This document shows, in pieces, positions 1-13,137 of a DNA stretch of 64,000 nt (positions are counted from its first letter, which is position 1; each line of letters opens with the position of its first letter). Position numbers and translations under genes: made by a program. The notes under the pieces are model-generated. The model worked only from the letters and a program-made list of their open reading frames with translations. It searched no databases and was not told the DNA's origin. Origin of the DNA: Macropodus opercularis (taxonomy: Eukaryota > Chordata > Actinopteri > Anabantiformes > Osphronemidae); the NCBI GenBank assembly GCA_030770545.1, contig CM061102.1:8359501-8423500 (forward strand), read 5' to 3'.

Positions 1-2214
1 CTGGGACATCACATTCCCAAACTAAATAATATATGAACATCTTTCACAGAACCCAGCCACTAATATCAGACGGGGACCCAGTATGTACTTTGAATATTGA
101 AGCAGTTCTGACAGAAAGCTTGCTCTTCTGTTTAGGCTTTAGTTAGATGCAGTCCCCAAACAATAGTAAACATAAACACATGGGCACTAAATGCTTTCCT
201 CTATCGGTTATTGATTAAAGTAGTCAGTTACTGAACCAACAAATTGGCCATCAGTGTGTCAGTGATGTAGCTACTGGACGTCATCAGCAAACCAACAGCA
301 GGCATCTATGAAGAATCTTTTAAACATACAGGAAAGTGCCAAAGTCAGGGTTTATTGGAGGAGGAGAGCGAGAACGCTGAGGCCAGTGTTCATGCTCTGC
401 TGACAACACGCACCCATAGGCGCCGTCTGTCAGGAGGTGCTCTTCGTTTTTACTCCTGTTAATGGATGATCTGTGAAGTGCTGCTTATTTAACCAACGTT
501 TAGTGAATGTTCCACCAAAATCAAGCCCATGTTGATCGCAGTGTCCCAGTGATTCATATACTGAACGTTGGGGCATTTGAGCTTTTAAATGATGGGTTGT
601 GTTTTGGATCACTGTTCAGGTGAGCTAAGGTAAACCACGCTTCGGTCCAGGTAGCCAGAATGACCTGCCGACCACAAGGATTAAAGGAAGAGTCATCTGT
701 CAGGAAATCCGCTCATTCTCTGTGTTTATCGTTGAGGAAGCATCGCTCATGTCTGCTCACAGCTGCCTCAAAAGACAATTAGCTGTGACTATTGCCTGGC
801 CAGGACCGGTAACTTCCTGGAGTCTCTGCCCGTTGCCTGGCAACTGGTCTTGACCAAGCGATAGTTCGACACCTTACCCCCTGTTAAACGGCAAATTGTT
901 GTTTTTGTTTACAAATTAAAGTAGTGGGATATAATGTGTTAATGTGAGAGCTTCAGGCATGTTGTCCCACTTTTAAGTTTATGCTTAGAGCAGCAAATCA
1001 CCTCCTGACTGTAGCTTCGCATTTGACACACAGACACCAGTGTGATATCAATACAAAGGTACAAGTCCCAGCAAGAAAGTGAATAAATGTGTCAATGAGC
1101 TGCTCAATATTTTACATAAACAATAAACACAGGCAACGAGGAATCTATATTCTGACGCTGATTTAAGGAGCAAGGGGGGAGACAGCAGAACCAGATGTTC
1201 ACCTAAATGCCCAAGACAGAGTAGAGTGGAGTTATCTGGACAGCATCAACGGAAACGTCCTACACACAGTCACTCACAAAACCAGTTATTAGTCCATTCA
1301 TTAAGATCGCATTTCATATAGAAGTGGCCTCTATTATGTCCAGCAGCCTAAGTGACAGGTGATTCAACAAAGCGGGTCCTAATTGATTAGTGTTTTCATT
1401 ACGTATGTGTACAGCAGCATTTATACTATTAAATTAAGAGCTTTGTGTGTTATGCCCTCTCAGGCTTCACTTCTCCTCAGATACTTTGTCAACTTTTATG
1501 AATTTGATTTGTTGACCATTAAAGTTGACATAATTGTCCACTTAGACTTTATTTTATGTTTTATAAGATCCAAACAAACACAGTTCTTCCAGTAATGACG
1601 ATCAGGCATAAGGTGAAACGAGGCTTGTAAGGTCTGGGTTGACTTAGATAAAGCTGCCCGTTACAATGTCCAGCTGAGCTGAAAAAGCTTCACGGGTGTA
1701 GTCGATCGTTTTCCACGTTTATGTCCAGATCTCGACCACGGCCTGCTAATCCTGTGAAACACAGCCTGCGTGCAGATCTACTGACAGCAACAAAAGGAGC
1801 TCTGGTAGCGACACACTTTTATGCTGAGACGTGCATGAAATGTGACTCTAATGGTTTGCAGTATATGACTACTAATTACGCTGCACTTGTCCGGCCAATT
1901 CAGCGAAACCTGAGGTGGAAGACTTTATTATGAACCTTAGCATTAATTCCATAACATCACAGGAAGTTGAATAAACATGCTTAATGGACAAAGCAACACG
2001 AATCCCCTGCTATGGTGTCGATGCTCTCAGCTGCAGGGCCAGTTCACACGAGGACAACTTTGTCTGTAAATAATGTGGTGAAGGAATCTGAAGGCCCATG
2101 ACGCTGGAAACGGAGGAGAGCGATTAGCCAGCAGCTAAATGACATGCTCAGGGTTGATGATGATGGAAAGAGTGTGACTGATAGGTCATCAGGTCAGTGG
2201 GGTGGAAGGCAGAT

Positions 2215-2344
2215 ACACACACACACACACACAGCACAGAGGAGACTAAAATAGGTGTCGCTGCTTTCATTTGTTACGCAATGTGCAGACACAACCAAAG
2301 CAACAACTGTTCAGTAGTGCACACGCACACACACACACACACAC
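2215..2344. repeat. Two (CA)n microsatellites
   Basis: Two runs of AC dinucleotides, at 2215-2232 and 2320-2344, are separated by about 90 bp of unique sequence. They are ordinary simple sequence repeats. Confidence 0.9.
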
Positions 2345-3359
2345 CCTCTAAACTCAAATTTCAATACAGGTGGTTGTTGTCACTGACCCCCCCACGCCCC
2401 CCCTTCATGCTGAAAAATAATGTTAACATGTCAATACACCCTCAGTTGTTTGCCAAAATATTAATATTTTAGTAACAAACAATAGCGCGTGGGTGTCACT
2501 GCATTGTCATTAAAGCGTAGGTGCTGCTGGGACTGACGCACACCAGGCTGGATGTGTCTATGAGGAGCTTTGTGTCACATCCGTCCCATCGATATCATCA
2601 ACACGTTGAGAGAACGGCAGCTGAAATAAGTGTCGCTTTCATTAGAAGCTTTTTAAAAAGCGGTGGTGTCATCAGCAGGTCAGCAGTGTCTTGGCTTGGC
2701 TTGAATGATTTTGTTTTCAGGCGATCAGTGATATTTTTGAAACTGTTTTCATGAGGCGTGATTGCCAACTTTAGTCACTTTGTAGTCGACTTGAGAACTC
2801 ATTTAGTCTAGCTATTGATAATGTGCCAATTCATTAATTATGTGGAATACTCGGGTCTGTTAGAACATTTACTGTATTTAGATCCTTGATGAAGCGGTTG
2901 GATCAGAGCTGGATATCCTCCCAGGCCATGATTAATGGAGAAATAATGCTGTTGTGCAAATAGCTACCAAAATTTTGAACGCACATCTGCCACCGAATTC
3001 AACTGTCTAACAGAACGATCATCTCTTACGCACCTAAAGCATCTAAAAGTAAGACTTCCTACATATTTTCCACAAAAATGCTCGTGCACCACGACTGGGC
3101 AGAGATGCATTAGCGTGGGGATGCGTTTGGGAAACCGGACCCTGGTCAGTGCTGTAGTGGGAGAAACTGAAACTATGGGGCTGAGGGGCTGCAGAGCTGG
3201 CTCTGGTTCACTGGCGCCACATCCCCCTGAGCTGGTGAGAATGTGGGGGCTGTGCTCTTGCCTTTGAAGCTTTACCTCCCACTAATTCTGGCCTTCCAAT
3301 TTCCACACACTGCACAGACACCCCCCTCTATCCTCTCGCCCTCCCTTTCCCTTTGTTTC

Positions 3360-3369
3360 CCTTATAAGG
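3360..3369. promoter_or_regulatory. Perfect CArG box (candidate SRF site)
   Basis: The sequence CCTTATAAGG fits the serum response factor consensus CC(A/T)6GG exactly and is palindromic. It lies about 1.8 kb upstream of the cxxc5 coding exon, in a pyrimidine-rich, CA-poor block. The motif is seen directly; its use by SRF is inference. Confidence 0.4.
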
Positions 3370-5178
3370 ACTGGCCCGGCCATTTCCTCGGCTTTTCTGT
3401 GGGAGGTGGTATGCTTGTTTGTGAACATGGACAGGTCAGGAGAATAGCGCCATAGTTTTCCTCTTCATAGATGAGCAGTCAAAGGAATCTTGTGGCTGCG
3501 TGCATCTCTGTCTAGTGGACGGTCTCCCAGCTTAGCAAACCGGCTTCAAGAGCTTCGCCACATGACTTTACACCACAGGTTTGATTTTTAGTGAACAATC
3601 GGAAAATAATGGATGAAGTCCAATGAAATAAATACAAAAGTAACTGGGAGATTTTAATATTTTTTAGGAGGTTTAATAGTGTTTTGGTGTTTTGTTTACT
3701 CACTTATTGGTAAGATTACAAGCTCCCATCTAATTATTACCCCATAAAGCCAATGTAAGGGGGAAACCTGTCAGTACAACTTATTTATACCAAAATAAAC
3801 CGATCTAAAATATAACATAAGGACATACTGTGTAACGCATGTGTTTTATAGTAGGCTGAAGTCTATTCTCAGCAGGGGATTATAACATGTAGGCATGTTT
3901 AGCCCTGAACACTATCACAACACTAAAGTTTACATATCTGTGCTGTTTGTAAAACTTTAATTTAATGTTCATGGAAATGTTGGTCTCGTGTGAACATTTT
4001 GGCTTCAGTATGTCTTTAGCTGTGGTTAAACAAAACCCTGAAGTCTTTGCGGTAAGAATTTAAAACTAATATAAAATGTAGAGGTGCTGTTTAGTTTTCC
4101 GCTACAACTTAATTATTCAGCTTTATTAGATTTGAGTAGCAAGATTAGGCTCCGTACAGCGTAATTTCTTTTCTTTGCTAACTAATCAGGCGGACACCTG
4201 GGGAGCTGGTGTTTCTTCACCAGTCAGGAATCGCTGAAGTTTGATTTGAAAATTGATGTATAAAAAGAAGACGCGGGGAGAGAATAAAAGGAATCAAAGC
4301 GTTAAATTTTCTTGAGGTTAACTTTTAATTTAATATCGTTCATCAATGTTTGCGGGGCTGTGCCTCAACACGCCCAGTGGCTCGTTGAAGAATTACCAAC
4401 CTAGTGTCACTATCTCCCATGTATCGCAGCATTTTTGCTAACTGCAGGTCTTGAAAACTGATTTGCATATGTTTAGATAATGGATTATAAAGGCTAAATG
4501 TCATTTGACACTCAGTAAAGTCTCACCTGAATCCGCAGCTCTTCTCCACTTTACCAAGCTGTTGTTTAGCTGTAATTGTCAGCCTGTTGTTTGGCTGCCT
4601 GGCTCACAATGTCACTGTCTGTTTGCTTCTCCCTTGCTGTTCTCGTGGAGGCATTTTAAGCTGAACAAAGCATCTATTTTGAGTCAGAAGGCTCTAAAAA
4701 CTCACTGCACAATACCTGCTCAGGATCAGACGACACATTGGGCCATTAGCTGCTGAGCAGTGGGGACATTTTAGCACCTAAAGAGTCACAAAACAAAGCT
4801 AAAACAAAGTGAACCGTGCACTAATGATGCGGCAAGAGGAGGATGAGCACATCAACATAAAGGGCCCGTGTGACATCAATCTGTTATGACATGTTGTATT
4901 GCATTTGATTACTGATGAGTGACTTACACACATTTCTTCTCTCCATGTGTAAAGTTTCCAGATGGCCCGTGCAAAAACGTGGATGCGGGTTGAGCTGTAG
5001 TGTGGGCAGAAGGCTCCGGGGCCTCTCTGTTGTCGACTGGCTGATTGGTCCATCAAGGTGAGGGGCCATTCTCACCGGGGCACAGAACGGAACGAGCAAA
5101 GGTCTCTGCTCCCCCTCCTCGCTCACCCCTGCCCCCTTTCCACCCTCATCCCCAACCCAGGCACGTACACTCTGGACC

Positions 5179-5973
5179 ATGTCGAACGGGCTGTCGGAGG
5201 GGGGCCGGACAGAGGACCTGGAGCGGAGTAGCTGCAATCAGGACTCTCCTGTGATAGAACGGAGGAATCGCAGTGGCATCATCAGCGCGCCCCTCAGTAA
5301 GAGCCTTAAGAACTCCCGTACCCTCTCCCAATATACAGCAGTCTCCTCAGCCACCACCAATGGACACACGGACAGTAGTGAGACTAAAAGCCACTCGGCC
5401 AAGCCTCAGCCACCTCCGCAGCCGCAGCCCACCGTCTCCACACTGACAGCAGCCAAGTTGGACCGAACCCTGGAACAGGTTCTGGAGGGACAGAATGGCC
5501 TGCTGCACTTTGCCCAGGCAGCAGCACTGTTAAAGCGGGCCGGTATGGAGCACATGCTCCTGCCTGGGGGCATGGGAGTGGGAGTTGGCGGCGGAGACGC
5601 AGGCTCGGGGGCTAGCGACTTGGAGGGTACGTCTGTCACGGACGCCGTAGGTGGTCCTGTTGACTTCCCATATGGAGTAGGGGGTGGCTTCCCCTTCAAC
5701 CCGGGGCTTTTCATCATGACGCCGGCTGGAGTGTTTCTGGCGGACAGCGCTCTACACATGGCTGGCCTGGCAGAGTACCCAGTGCAAAGTGAGCTGGCCT
5801 CGGCCATCAACTCCGGTAAAAAGAAGCGAAAACGTTGCGGCATGTGCCCACCGTGCAGACGGCGGATTAACTGCGAGCAGTGCAGCAGCTGCCGGAATCG
5901 CAAAACAGGTCACCAGATCTGCAAGTTTCGCAAATGCGAGGAACTGAAGAAGAAGCCCTCTGCTGCTCTGGAG
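5179..5973 (+). CDS. cxxc5: CXXC-type zinc finger protein 5, main coding exon
   Basis: This exon encodes residues 1-265 of a 279-residue Cxxc5. It begins 18 bp after a strong acceptor (cag at 5158-5160); the ATG has A at -3. Visible features: a conserved N-terminal ERRNRSGIISAPLSKSL block (about 27-43), a Q/P-rich stretch (77-84), a glycine-rich patch (129-143), the FPFNPGLFIMTPAGVFLADS block (171-190), a basic nuclear localisation signal KKKRKR (214-219), and the zinc finger with eight cysteines (220, 223, 226, 232, 235, 238, 248, 253). KTGHQI (242-247) matches the Dishevelled-binding motif of CXXC4/CXXC5. In the family, the protein binds unmethylated CpG DNA in the nucleus and dampens Wnt/beta-catenin signalling through Dishevelled. 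The exon ends GAG|GTAAGA at 5973/5974; reading through the donor adds a short unspliced tail that should be ignored. The FPF-MTPAGVFLA block and the C-terminus identify CXXC5 rather than CXXC4. Human CXXC5 is 322 residues, so this one is compact. Whether it is the teleost a or b copy cannot be told. Confidence 0.97.
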
Positions 5974-6522
5974 GTAAGATGGGGGTGGATGTAGTGTGGC
6001 AAGAAGGAGCAAATGACAAAAACAAATTTCTGCCTCCACTTAAAAGCACAGAGAAGGTCATGCTTGAACTCCGTTCCCCTTTAAGGGAAATAGGGGGGCT
6101 TTCTGTGGGGTTGATGGCTGCGGTGAAATGACAGGTGGTGAGGAGTGCGGTGGGTGTGTGCAGGGTAAGCATGCGCTGCGGGGTCTCTTTGATCTGTCCA
6201 CCGTGCCCACACCATCACGCTGCCCACATCGTTCAGTTGGAAGCTTGGTTCTGTAACGAACGCCCAGCGCTGCTCGTTCTTCAGACGCGTGGCTGTTCCC
6301 TTCAGTGGAGCGTTTGTCCTTCAGCGGACGTGTGCGGAGCGTAACGAAATGCAGGGGAGAAAACCAAATCGTGCGGCTGCAGACTGGCGCTGTCGCGAAT
6401 GTGTGTACAGTATGCGTTTGTGTGTAAGCGTACATGTGTAGGTATGTTTGTGTATGAGCGCGTGTAACAAGGTCCATCTGGCCACAGAGCTGTCATCTGG
6501 AGCACCAGGTGTCAGCGAGGCA

Positions 6523-6536
6523 CCCCCCCCCCCCCC
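6523..6536. repeat. Poly-C tract
   Basis: A run of 14 cytosines in the cxxc5 intron; the exact length may be affected by sequencing. Confidence 0.8.
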
Positions 6537-6956
6537 TTGCTGTCGCTGTCCTTCTCTCCGGTGACACTCCTACTCGTCTAAATGGGCGCCCGAACTTCCT
6601 GCCTGCTACCTCCACCGCCCTCAGTGGCCTAACTAACCCCAGCTGTGGTGACAGAACGGCCAATCATAAAATCAATTTCAGCAGATGTTCCATCTCAAAG
6701 GAAATAAACTTTTGTGATCGATGGATAATAGTGTCGCTTTGGCGTTACATAACAAATTGACAGATATGTAACACAGCATGAGCATGACATAGCGGAGAGG
6801 CCTCTGGTCTAATTGACCTAAACGGGATCTGTGCTTCAAACTGCTAATGGCTTCACTTCTTTCTCTTTCTGACGTTGATTGGCTGTGACAGCTTAGCCTC
6901 ATGTTTGTAGGCTCGCAGCCCCATGTGCCAGCTCGGCGTTCCACAGAGAAATGTCC

Positions 6957-7015
6957 CTTAAAGGGATAGTTCACTGGAGAATTTCTGAATTCTTGTCTTC
7001 ATTTTTATTCATTCT
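6957..7015. mobile_element. Possible decayed fish repeat (GGGATAGTTCAC motif)
   Basis: The block starts with TTAAAGGGATAGTTCAC and continues into an AT-rich stretch with ATTCTTGTCTTCATTTTTATTC. The string AAAGGGATAGTTCAC is, from memory, the start of an abundant fish interspersed repeat. The rest here is diverged, and neither terminal inverted repeats nor a target-site duplication could be defined. A relic is likelier than an intact element. Confidence 0.3.
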
Positions 7016-10000
7016 GAGACATTGTTCTGAATTGTAGCTCACCGAGTCTCAAACCACAATGTAAATGTGCTTTGTTGTTTGTTTATTTAAATATTTAATG
7101 CAGAGATTAGTGAGTTAGTTGATGGACAAAATATCCTGCCAATATTTTAATAATTTGATTCATAGTTGATAAATAGTGATTATTAATTAAAACGCTTCAC
7201 AACATTCAAACAAACCCGTGATTGGCAGTCAACTAAACAGAACATTGTGTAACTTGTAGAGATTAATGAGGTAGTCATGGGCCATTGTGCCTGAAAAGAA
7301 CTGATTTTATTTTTCCAACTGCTGCAAATCAGACTGTGTGTGAATATCAGCCCGTTGTTGTTTCGGTGTTGTATTGTTCAGTTGCAAATTAATGAGAGGC
7401 TTCGTTTGTCTCCCCTGATGATTCACTACAACGGTGAAATGTGTCAGGTTGCTATGTAGGTGGCTCAACTCGCTGCCTGCAACAGAAAGGAATTGAATTT
7501 TAATTTATGATTCGAAAACGATGTTGTTATGGCAAGTTAGCCTAATACCAGTCGTTCACACCAACGATGCCAAAGCCAAGAGGTTTGGAATATTCATGAA
7601 TATGGATGTTGATATAGGTCATCCTGCTGCTTCTGTCGTCCAGTCTGCTCACGCTGCCAGTGGCCACCTCGTACACTCTAAATGAAACTATTATGTGTGT
7701 AAGTGCCTTGCGCATTTTTTACTTGACATCTGACTATTTGTACTACAGTACGTGCGATTTTATTTAGCGCCTCTGGTGTAATTTGCTCGTATTCAGATAC
7801 GAAACGAAAAGGTCAAACTCTGCTTGTAGCTAACTGCTCTCATATCAGTGGTGTTGTTGTGTTAGGGGCTGCACATCTGCACCACACAGTTGCTTAAGGT
7901 TCTGCATGACGTCAAAACAGCAGGTGAACTACATAAAACATGGCAACATGTGATAGCTTGGCTGAAATCAATCAGCTGCTCACCCATAGCAGGAAATAAG
8001 GCTGGAATAAGATTTCTGTGACGTTACCTTACAGCACATTTTACTACACACAGTTTATTTAGGCTTTATTTTAACATCAACTTAAAATTCAAAATAAATG
8101 AGAAATTGTAAAAAAAAAAAACTGGACATGGGACCAGAATTCCTCTTCAGTAAAGAATCCGTCAGGAACCTGTAACTTTTCGGACCAAATGCGATTTGCA
8201 GCACAGTATTAAATTTCCCCTCCTGTACAAAGCTCCCACAGCAGTACAGTTCATATATATATTAGAGCTCTGATAGTTTTCTCCATCGGCTTGGTTATTA
8301 AGTCAACTTGTTGATTAGTTAATTAGATCAGAGAATACAGCCTGGGCTGCACCGTCAGTGACCGTGATGTCATCCGTATGAGCAAAATGTCACCGGATGA
8401 GATTCGTAGAGGGTGTTGCATCAAAACAGGAAGTAGAGAACAGCGACTCAGCGGTAGTTCCCCGTGTCAACCGTGAGCATGAGGTCTGCTCTCATTATCT
8501 TCAAACAAGGGTTCTGTAGGCGCCTTTCGTATACATTCAGGGAGGCTTGGGCAGCACCGGTGCCATTAGAGAAGCTTCTCTCGGCCTCAGCTGTAGCTCA
8601 GACAGCCCCTCGGTCTCACGTTCCCCTCCAATCTAAGACAGAGCGACACATCCCCGTCTGCTGTGGCCGTTTACGCTCCGCGTGCAATCTCCAAAGGAGC
8701 ATGACGTCTTATTTAGCATGTGTGCTGGGGTCAGTTTGTCAGATGACTGCTTCTCAGCGTGTCAGTGTGCGCTCGCAGATGTGAGCGGAAAGCCTGGAAG
8801 ACATTTCTTGGCTTAATTCTACTGCGTCCGCTTTGAAAGGTTAGACTCGTGTTTGCGCGGCTGCGAGCGTGTATGCGTTCGTACACGAGTGCGGTCCAGC
8901 AGCAGCGTGCTTATTTTAAGGGTGTTGACGGTTTCCATTGAAAGCTCATGGCAGCTCAAAGAGGAGCATAAAATTGGCAAGTGAGGGGGAGTTAGCATGC
9001 TGAGGCCTTTGCCACCTCATAGCTCACTGGCTGAAGATGTCTGGATTTATTCTGGGAATGCTACATTTGAGAGAAATAAGTGGGAAGGCAGTTCCTTTCT
9101 GCTCTATGTCTAAATACCCTCCAGTGGTGTCAGACTCTGCAATGGTGCTCAACGCAGAGCGAACGCAGGCGAGTCAGGGTTAGGAAGTTGTAATGTACCT
9201 TTTCGGCTTGTTTGGCACTGTATTACATTCAGAGTCTCGGTATCGGACATGCGAGTGGGTGATATCTCAAAACTATGAGTTAAGACGGGAGCTCGGGTTT
9301 TGTCACGGGCTACTTATGGAACAATATATTTTTGTCTATAATATTCTCGGTATTCTCAAACGCAGCGCTTATACGTGTTGAGCATACTAGCGGCGTCCAA
9401 TGGGCGCAACTTTGGCAGGATCAGGCGTTTCTATGGGAGCGTGTTCCCTCATGGTCTCTCCTGCCTCCCAGACACTGTACACCAGACAGTGACGGTAGAG
9501 GAGGCTCATGCGAACTGACAGGCATGCAGACTGACACTGAGACACATGGATGTGTGGGCAAGTTGCTGGGCAGACAGAGGGACATGTTGGAGGGGACAGA
9601 AAAGGCAAAAAGACAAAAAAGAAGTCAGCGAGGCAGCCAGAGCGTCTTACCGAAGACAGATATCTGGATTAAGGAAGGAGACTCTCCCACCGCCAGTCAC
9701 CAATTTAGTCATCTCGCAGTACAGCGGTATTTAGACGTCAACAACGCTCGACATCTTCTTGTTGTTTTAGACGCAGGACATCTATTATCGTTGCAGTTAT
9801 CTTGGATGCACATGTAAATCCATTAAAATGTGAACACAGCCACACTGATCATGAGACACTGAGGAGAACACCAGCATCACCTCTGGCACATTGATGACTA
9901 ACGCGGCAAATATGTGTCAATTAATCCACTACTTTTGATAATTTGTTCATCGTTGGTTCAGTTGCAGCAATGACGGATCTTTCTTCCGTGCAGCCTCTCA

Positions 10001-13000
10001 AATTTAAGGGTTTATTTATATATTTATATTGTGACAAATAAACTTCATTATAATCGGCGATCAGTCGTTTAATGAAGAGCTGCTCAATGGATCTGAATGC
10101 ATAAGTAAAATTCCCTCTTCAGACTAGTGACCCCCACGTATACAATTAACTAAATATTGGACTAATGGATGAGATTTTGTGTGTGAATGTTCCTGCTGTG
10201 GCTGGAGATGCAGGCACTGGCCCAGTGAGAGAAATCGGTATATTTACATATCAATCATCGGAGTCTCTCCGAGGGGAAAGCAGGCTCAGGAAAACGCTTC
10301 ATCCCCTCAGCCAGACAAACATGAGTGCTCATGCCAACTTGAGGTCATTTGTGTTGTGCTTCAGTTGTTGTAGGTTTTCTTTTCAGCTCCTTGTGAATAG
10401 CAGGCAGAGCTGCAGCCCACATGCGATACTGTACTGTATGTGGATGTGCTTTGCGGTCATTGTGTCAGTTGGTGTTTTATTTTGGTTGTTTTCATGTGGG
10501 TTTCCATAAGGGAATCCTCACAATAGCTGATGATAAAGCCCTGAAAACAAAACCCAGAAGTGATGCCCTGGGGCACAAACTGAATCCATCATGGCTTAAA
10601 GTGGTTGACAGAAATTTGCATTAGTGACACCTCCAGCAGCAACACGTGCTGAGCTCTGAACACGGGTTCTGGGGGATTTAGCTTGTTCAGGCAGCAGCGT
10701 CGTCGTTGTATATTTCACACGCGCTGTTTGTGCTATGCTAAGACAAATGTGCTCACCCTGCTTGAAAAAACACATCGATTTTAGTGATTGGCCACTTCAC
10801 ACCCACAGATCCCGCCTGTTTGAACCTGTGCAATCAGTGCTGCTAAAGGATGGCTTTTTTCTGTTCCTGAACTGCTGCCATTTTACATTGATTGCACATG
10901 TTTGATAATGAGGAAAATCGCATTTACAGTCCAATCAAGGGCTGTGTTGTTTATATTTCCTCACATTACCTCATGGTCAGGATCTGACATCTGCGGCAGC
11001 TGAACCAGATGTTGCTGCCCCCTGTCTATCTTCTTAACAGCTGAGTGCTGCAGAAAGGTCATCAGAGATGGAGTTAATGATACTTAATACGCGTCGCCAT
11101 AAATAGCTTCAGCAGTACTTGGACAGTTGTTCCACCGCTGTGTGTGTGTGTACACTGTAAGAAGAAACCAAGCCCGCATCCACCAAACAGGAGCTGCTAC
11201 ACCTTTAGACGCTGATACGAAGCGGACGTGAGCTGGACGCCACCTGACACATGAATCCGGGGACAGCACGGCGCTAAACCTCACGTGTGCTGTCAGGGTA
11301 TTTCTGATCGAGTCAGTTTAACAAATAAAGCCCAGAGCGGCTATGTTTGGCTGAAATCTCTGAGTAATTACCTCGGTTGAAGTCTTTCTTGCCCTTGCAA
11401 AAATGTTTAATTTTTGTCAGCAGGAGTTCAGTTTCAAAATGAAAGTAAGTGAAACCTGTGGACTATGAACCCCGCTGTCACTCACTTTTATGTTCCCGTA
11501 TGAACAATAGCATTCAAAAGAACACTGTACTGCTGATTCGAGGGTAGAGAAATGGTTTAAGTGGACCAGAAAAGTAATTAGGGCTGGTATTGTTTTGGTT
11601 TCAAACAAACTTCTGTGAACTAATGGGCTGTTTGCCTCTGAGTAGCCTTTGTTGAAAAGCTCATGATTTCACTGCAGCTGTGCAACAAGACAAAGACAAT
11701 TTGATTATGGTAAAATCTGAGAAAAACTTTATTAAAATCGTGTCTCTCTGCACATGGCAGGACAAATATGGTTCCTCACGTCCTCAGGTCTCCTGCCTCG
11801 CGTAACTGGCGTTTGTAGTGGACTGGCTTGACCTGTGCCGAGTCTCCGCTGCTTCTCCGCTAGGGCTTTAACCAACGGTGAGGATACCAACACATTGGAC
11901 CAGACGCGTCTGGGTTAGCTGAGGAGGGACACTCACAACAAACACCTGTCTCCCTTCCTAGACTCTCTTTCATCGTCTCACTCTGATGCTTAATGTTTTT
12001 CATAGTGAGCCACCAGACTAATTTGTTTAGTGGCCCACTGAGAAAAGTCCTGTTTCTCCTGATGGTGGCTACGCTATTGCATAGGTGTGATTGTATTCTT
12101 GGGTGTGTGTGTGTGTTTGTGTTTACACTTAGTGTGTGAGCATGTTCTATTATTAAACCTACTGCTGTCGGATACTCATGGAAAAGTGAATCTGACTCCA
12201 TCACGTATGAGAATTTTGGTTTAAGAGTCTCACTCTGTGGTGTGATTTCGGGGGTGGATTGCGAGTGTCGGTTAACATGCCACTGCGTGTGGAGGTGTGT
12301 GACTGTACTTGAATACATATTGGTCTGGCGTGAGAGTGTGTGTGGGTGCATAAATGTTTGCTGAGCTCCTCCTGCCTACCCTCCAGGCAGAGCTGGCTAA
12401 CGTAAGAATCCGTGCTGCAGAGTGGAGTTGCACTTTACCGGACGCCAGCCAGTGTTGCCGCCGCTCCAGGGACCCGAACGTCTCTCTATCTCCTGACTGG
12501 CAGGCTGCTGCCGAGCCCTGCAGCTGCATGCATGCGTGCCACTCCTGCCCAGCGCAGTCAGACGCGCTGATAAGCGTAGCGAGAAAGAGATGGCGGTGGG
12601 GGGGGGCGGACAGCGGCATCGTCCTTGATGAGGGTGTGGGAGAGCGGCGTGTGTGGTGGCTAAATAATACATGTGGTGTATCTAGTTTTGTGTGAAGCCA
12701 AAACTGAAGCCCGTTGTTGTGGTGGTGCTGATGGGCCAGACAGCGTAGGGCCGAGAGGTTTAACACACTCTACTCATCCAGGGATGAACAGTGTAATAGA
12801 AGACGTGATGAATTAATTAGCTGTTTAATCAACAACGTTTTTGGCATTAATAATTTAAGTAATTGATCAGATAAACATACAAAATATGAATTGATTCCAG
12901 TCACAAAATATTCAGCTTCATTACAAACATTCATTTTGGACGGAGTACAACAAGCAATTTGAAGACCTCGCCTTATGTCTTTCAGTTTTACATGCATTTA

Positions 13001-13092
13001 AGATTTCAGATTAAATGTGCTGCTGAATTTTCATTAAAAACTCCCTCCTCTCCTCACCCTGCCCCTCCCTCTATGTCTTCTGTTTCTCCAAG

Positions 13093-13137
13093 AAGGTGAT
13101 GCTTCCTACAGGAGCGGCGTTCCGGTGGTTCCAGTAG
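13093..13137 (+). CDS. cxxc5: CXXC5 terminal coding exon
   Basis: Fourteen codons plus TAG encode KVMLPTGAAFRWFQ, the conserved CXXC5 C-terminus. The upstream exon ends after a complete GAG codon (phase 0) and this exon starts in phase 0 with AAG after the acceptor at 13091-13092. The join gives SAALE-KVMLPTG without a gap. The spliced protein is 279 residues. The exon is too short to be found as a free open frame and was recognised from the family tail. Confidence 0.96.
   Translation, partial: KVMLPTGAAFRWFQ

Larger units (their letters stand above)
1..5160. other. Upstream non-coding region of cxxc5
   Basis: No exon could be supported here. All open frames are short and lack family resemblance or convincing splice sites. 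The stretch holds two (CA)n microsatellites (2215-2232 and 2320-2344) and a perfect CArG box (3360-3369). It ends in a pyrimidine-rich tract with a cag acceptor at 5158-5160, immediately before the cxxc5 coding exon. The cxxc5 coding exon therefore has an untranslated exon somewhere upstream, either in this region or outside the window; I could not locate it. Confidence 0.6.
5974..13092 (+). other. cxxc5: Large intron of cxxc5
   Basis: A 7.1-kb intron with a gtaaga donor at 5974 and an acceptor ending ctccaag at 13092. Inside are a 14-C homopolymer (6523-6536) and a possible decayed mobile-element remnant near 6957. No exon with paired splice sites and family resemblance was seen on either strand. 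Open frames on the minus strand at 11860-12766 overlap each other in several frames and look like chance. Confidence 0.9.

Noticed and set aside
5406..5903. 165-codon minus-strand frame opposite cxxc5
   Set aside because: It is the antisense shadow of the conserved cxxc5 exon, with no splice or promoter support.
5974..5994. Unspliced cxxc5 end (VRWGWM)
   Set aside because: Reading continues through a consensus donor (GAG|GTAAGA). The family C-terminus KVMLPTGAAFRWFQ is in the exon at 13093.
11860..12766. Two overlapping minus-strand frames of about 163 codons
   Set aside because: They overlap in different frames, include GT-repeat-derived residues and have no family features.
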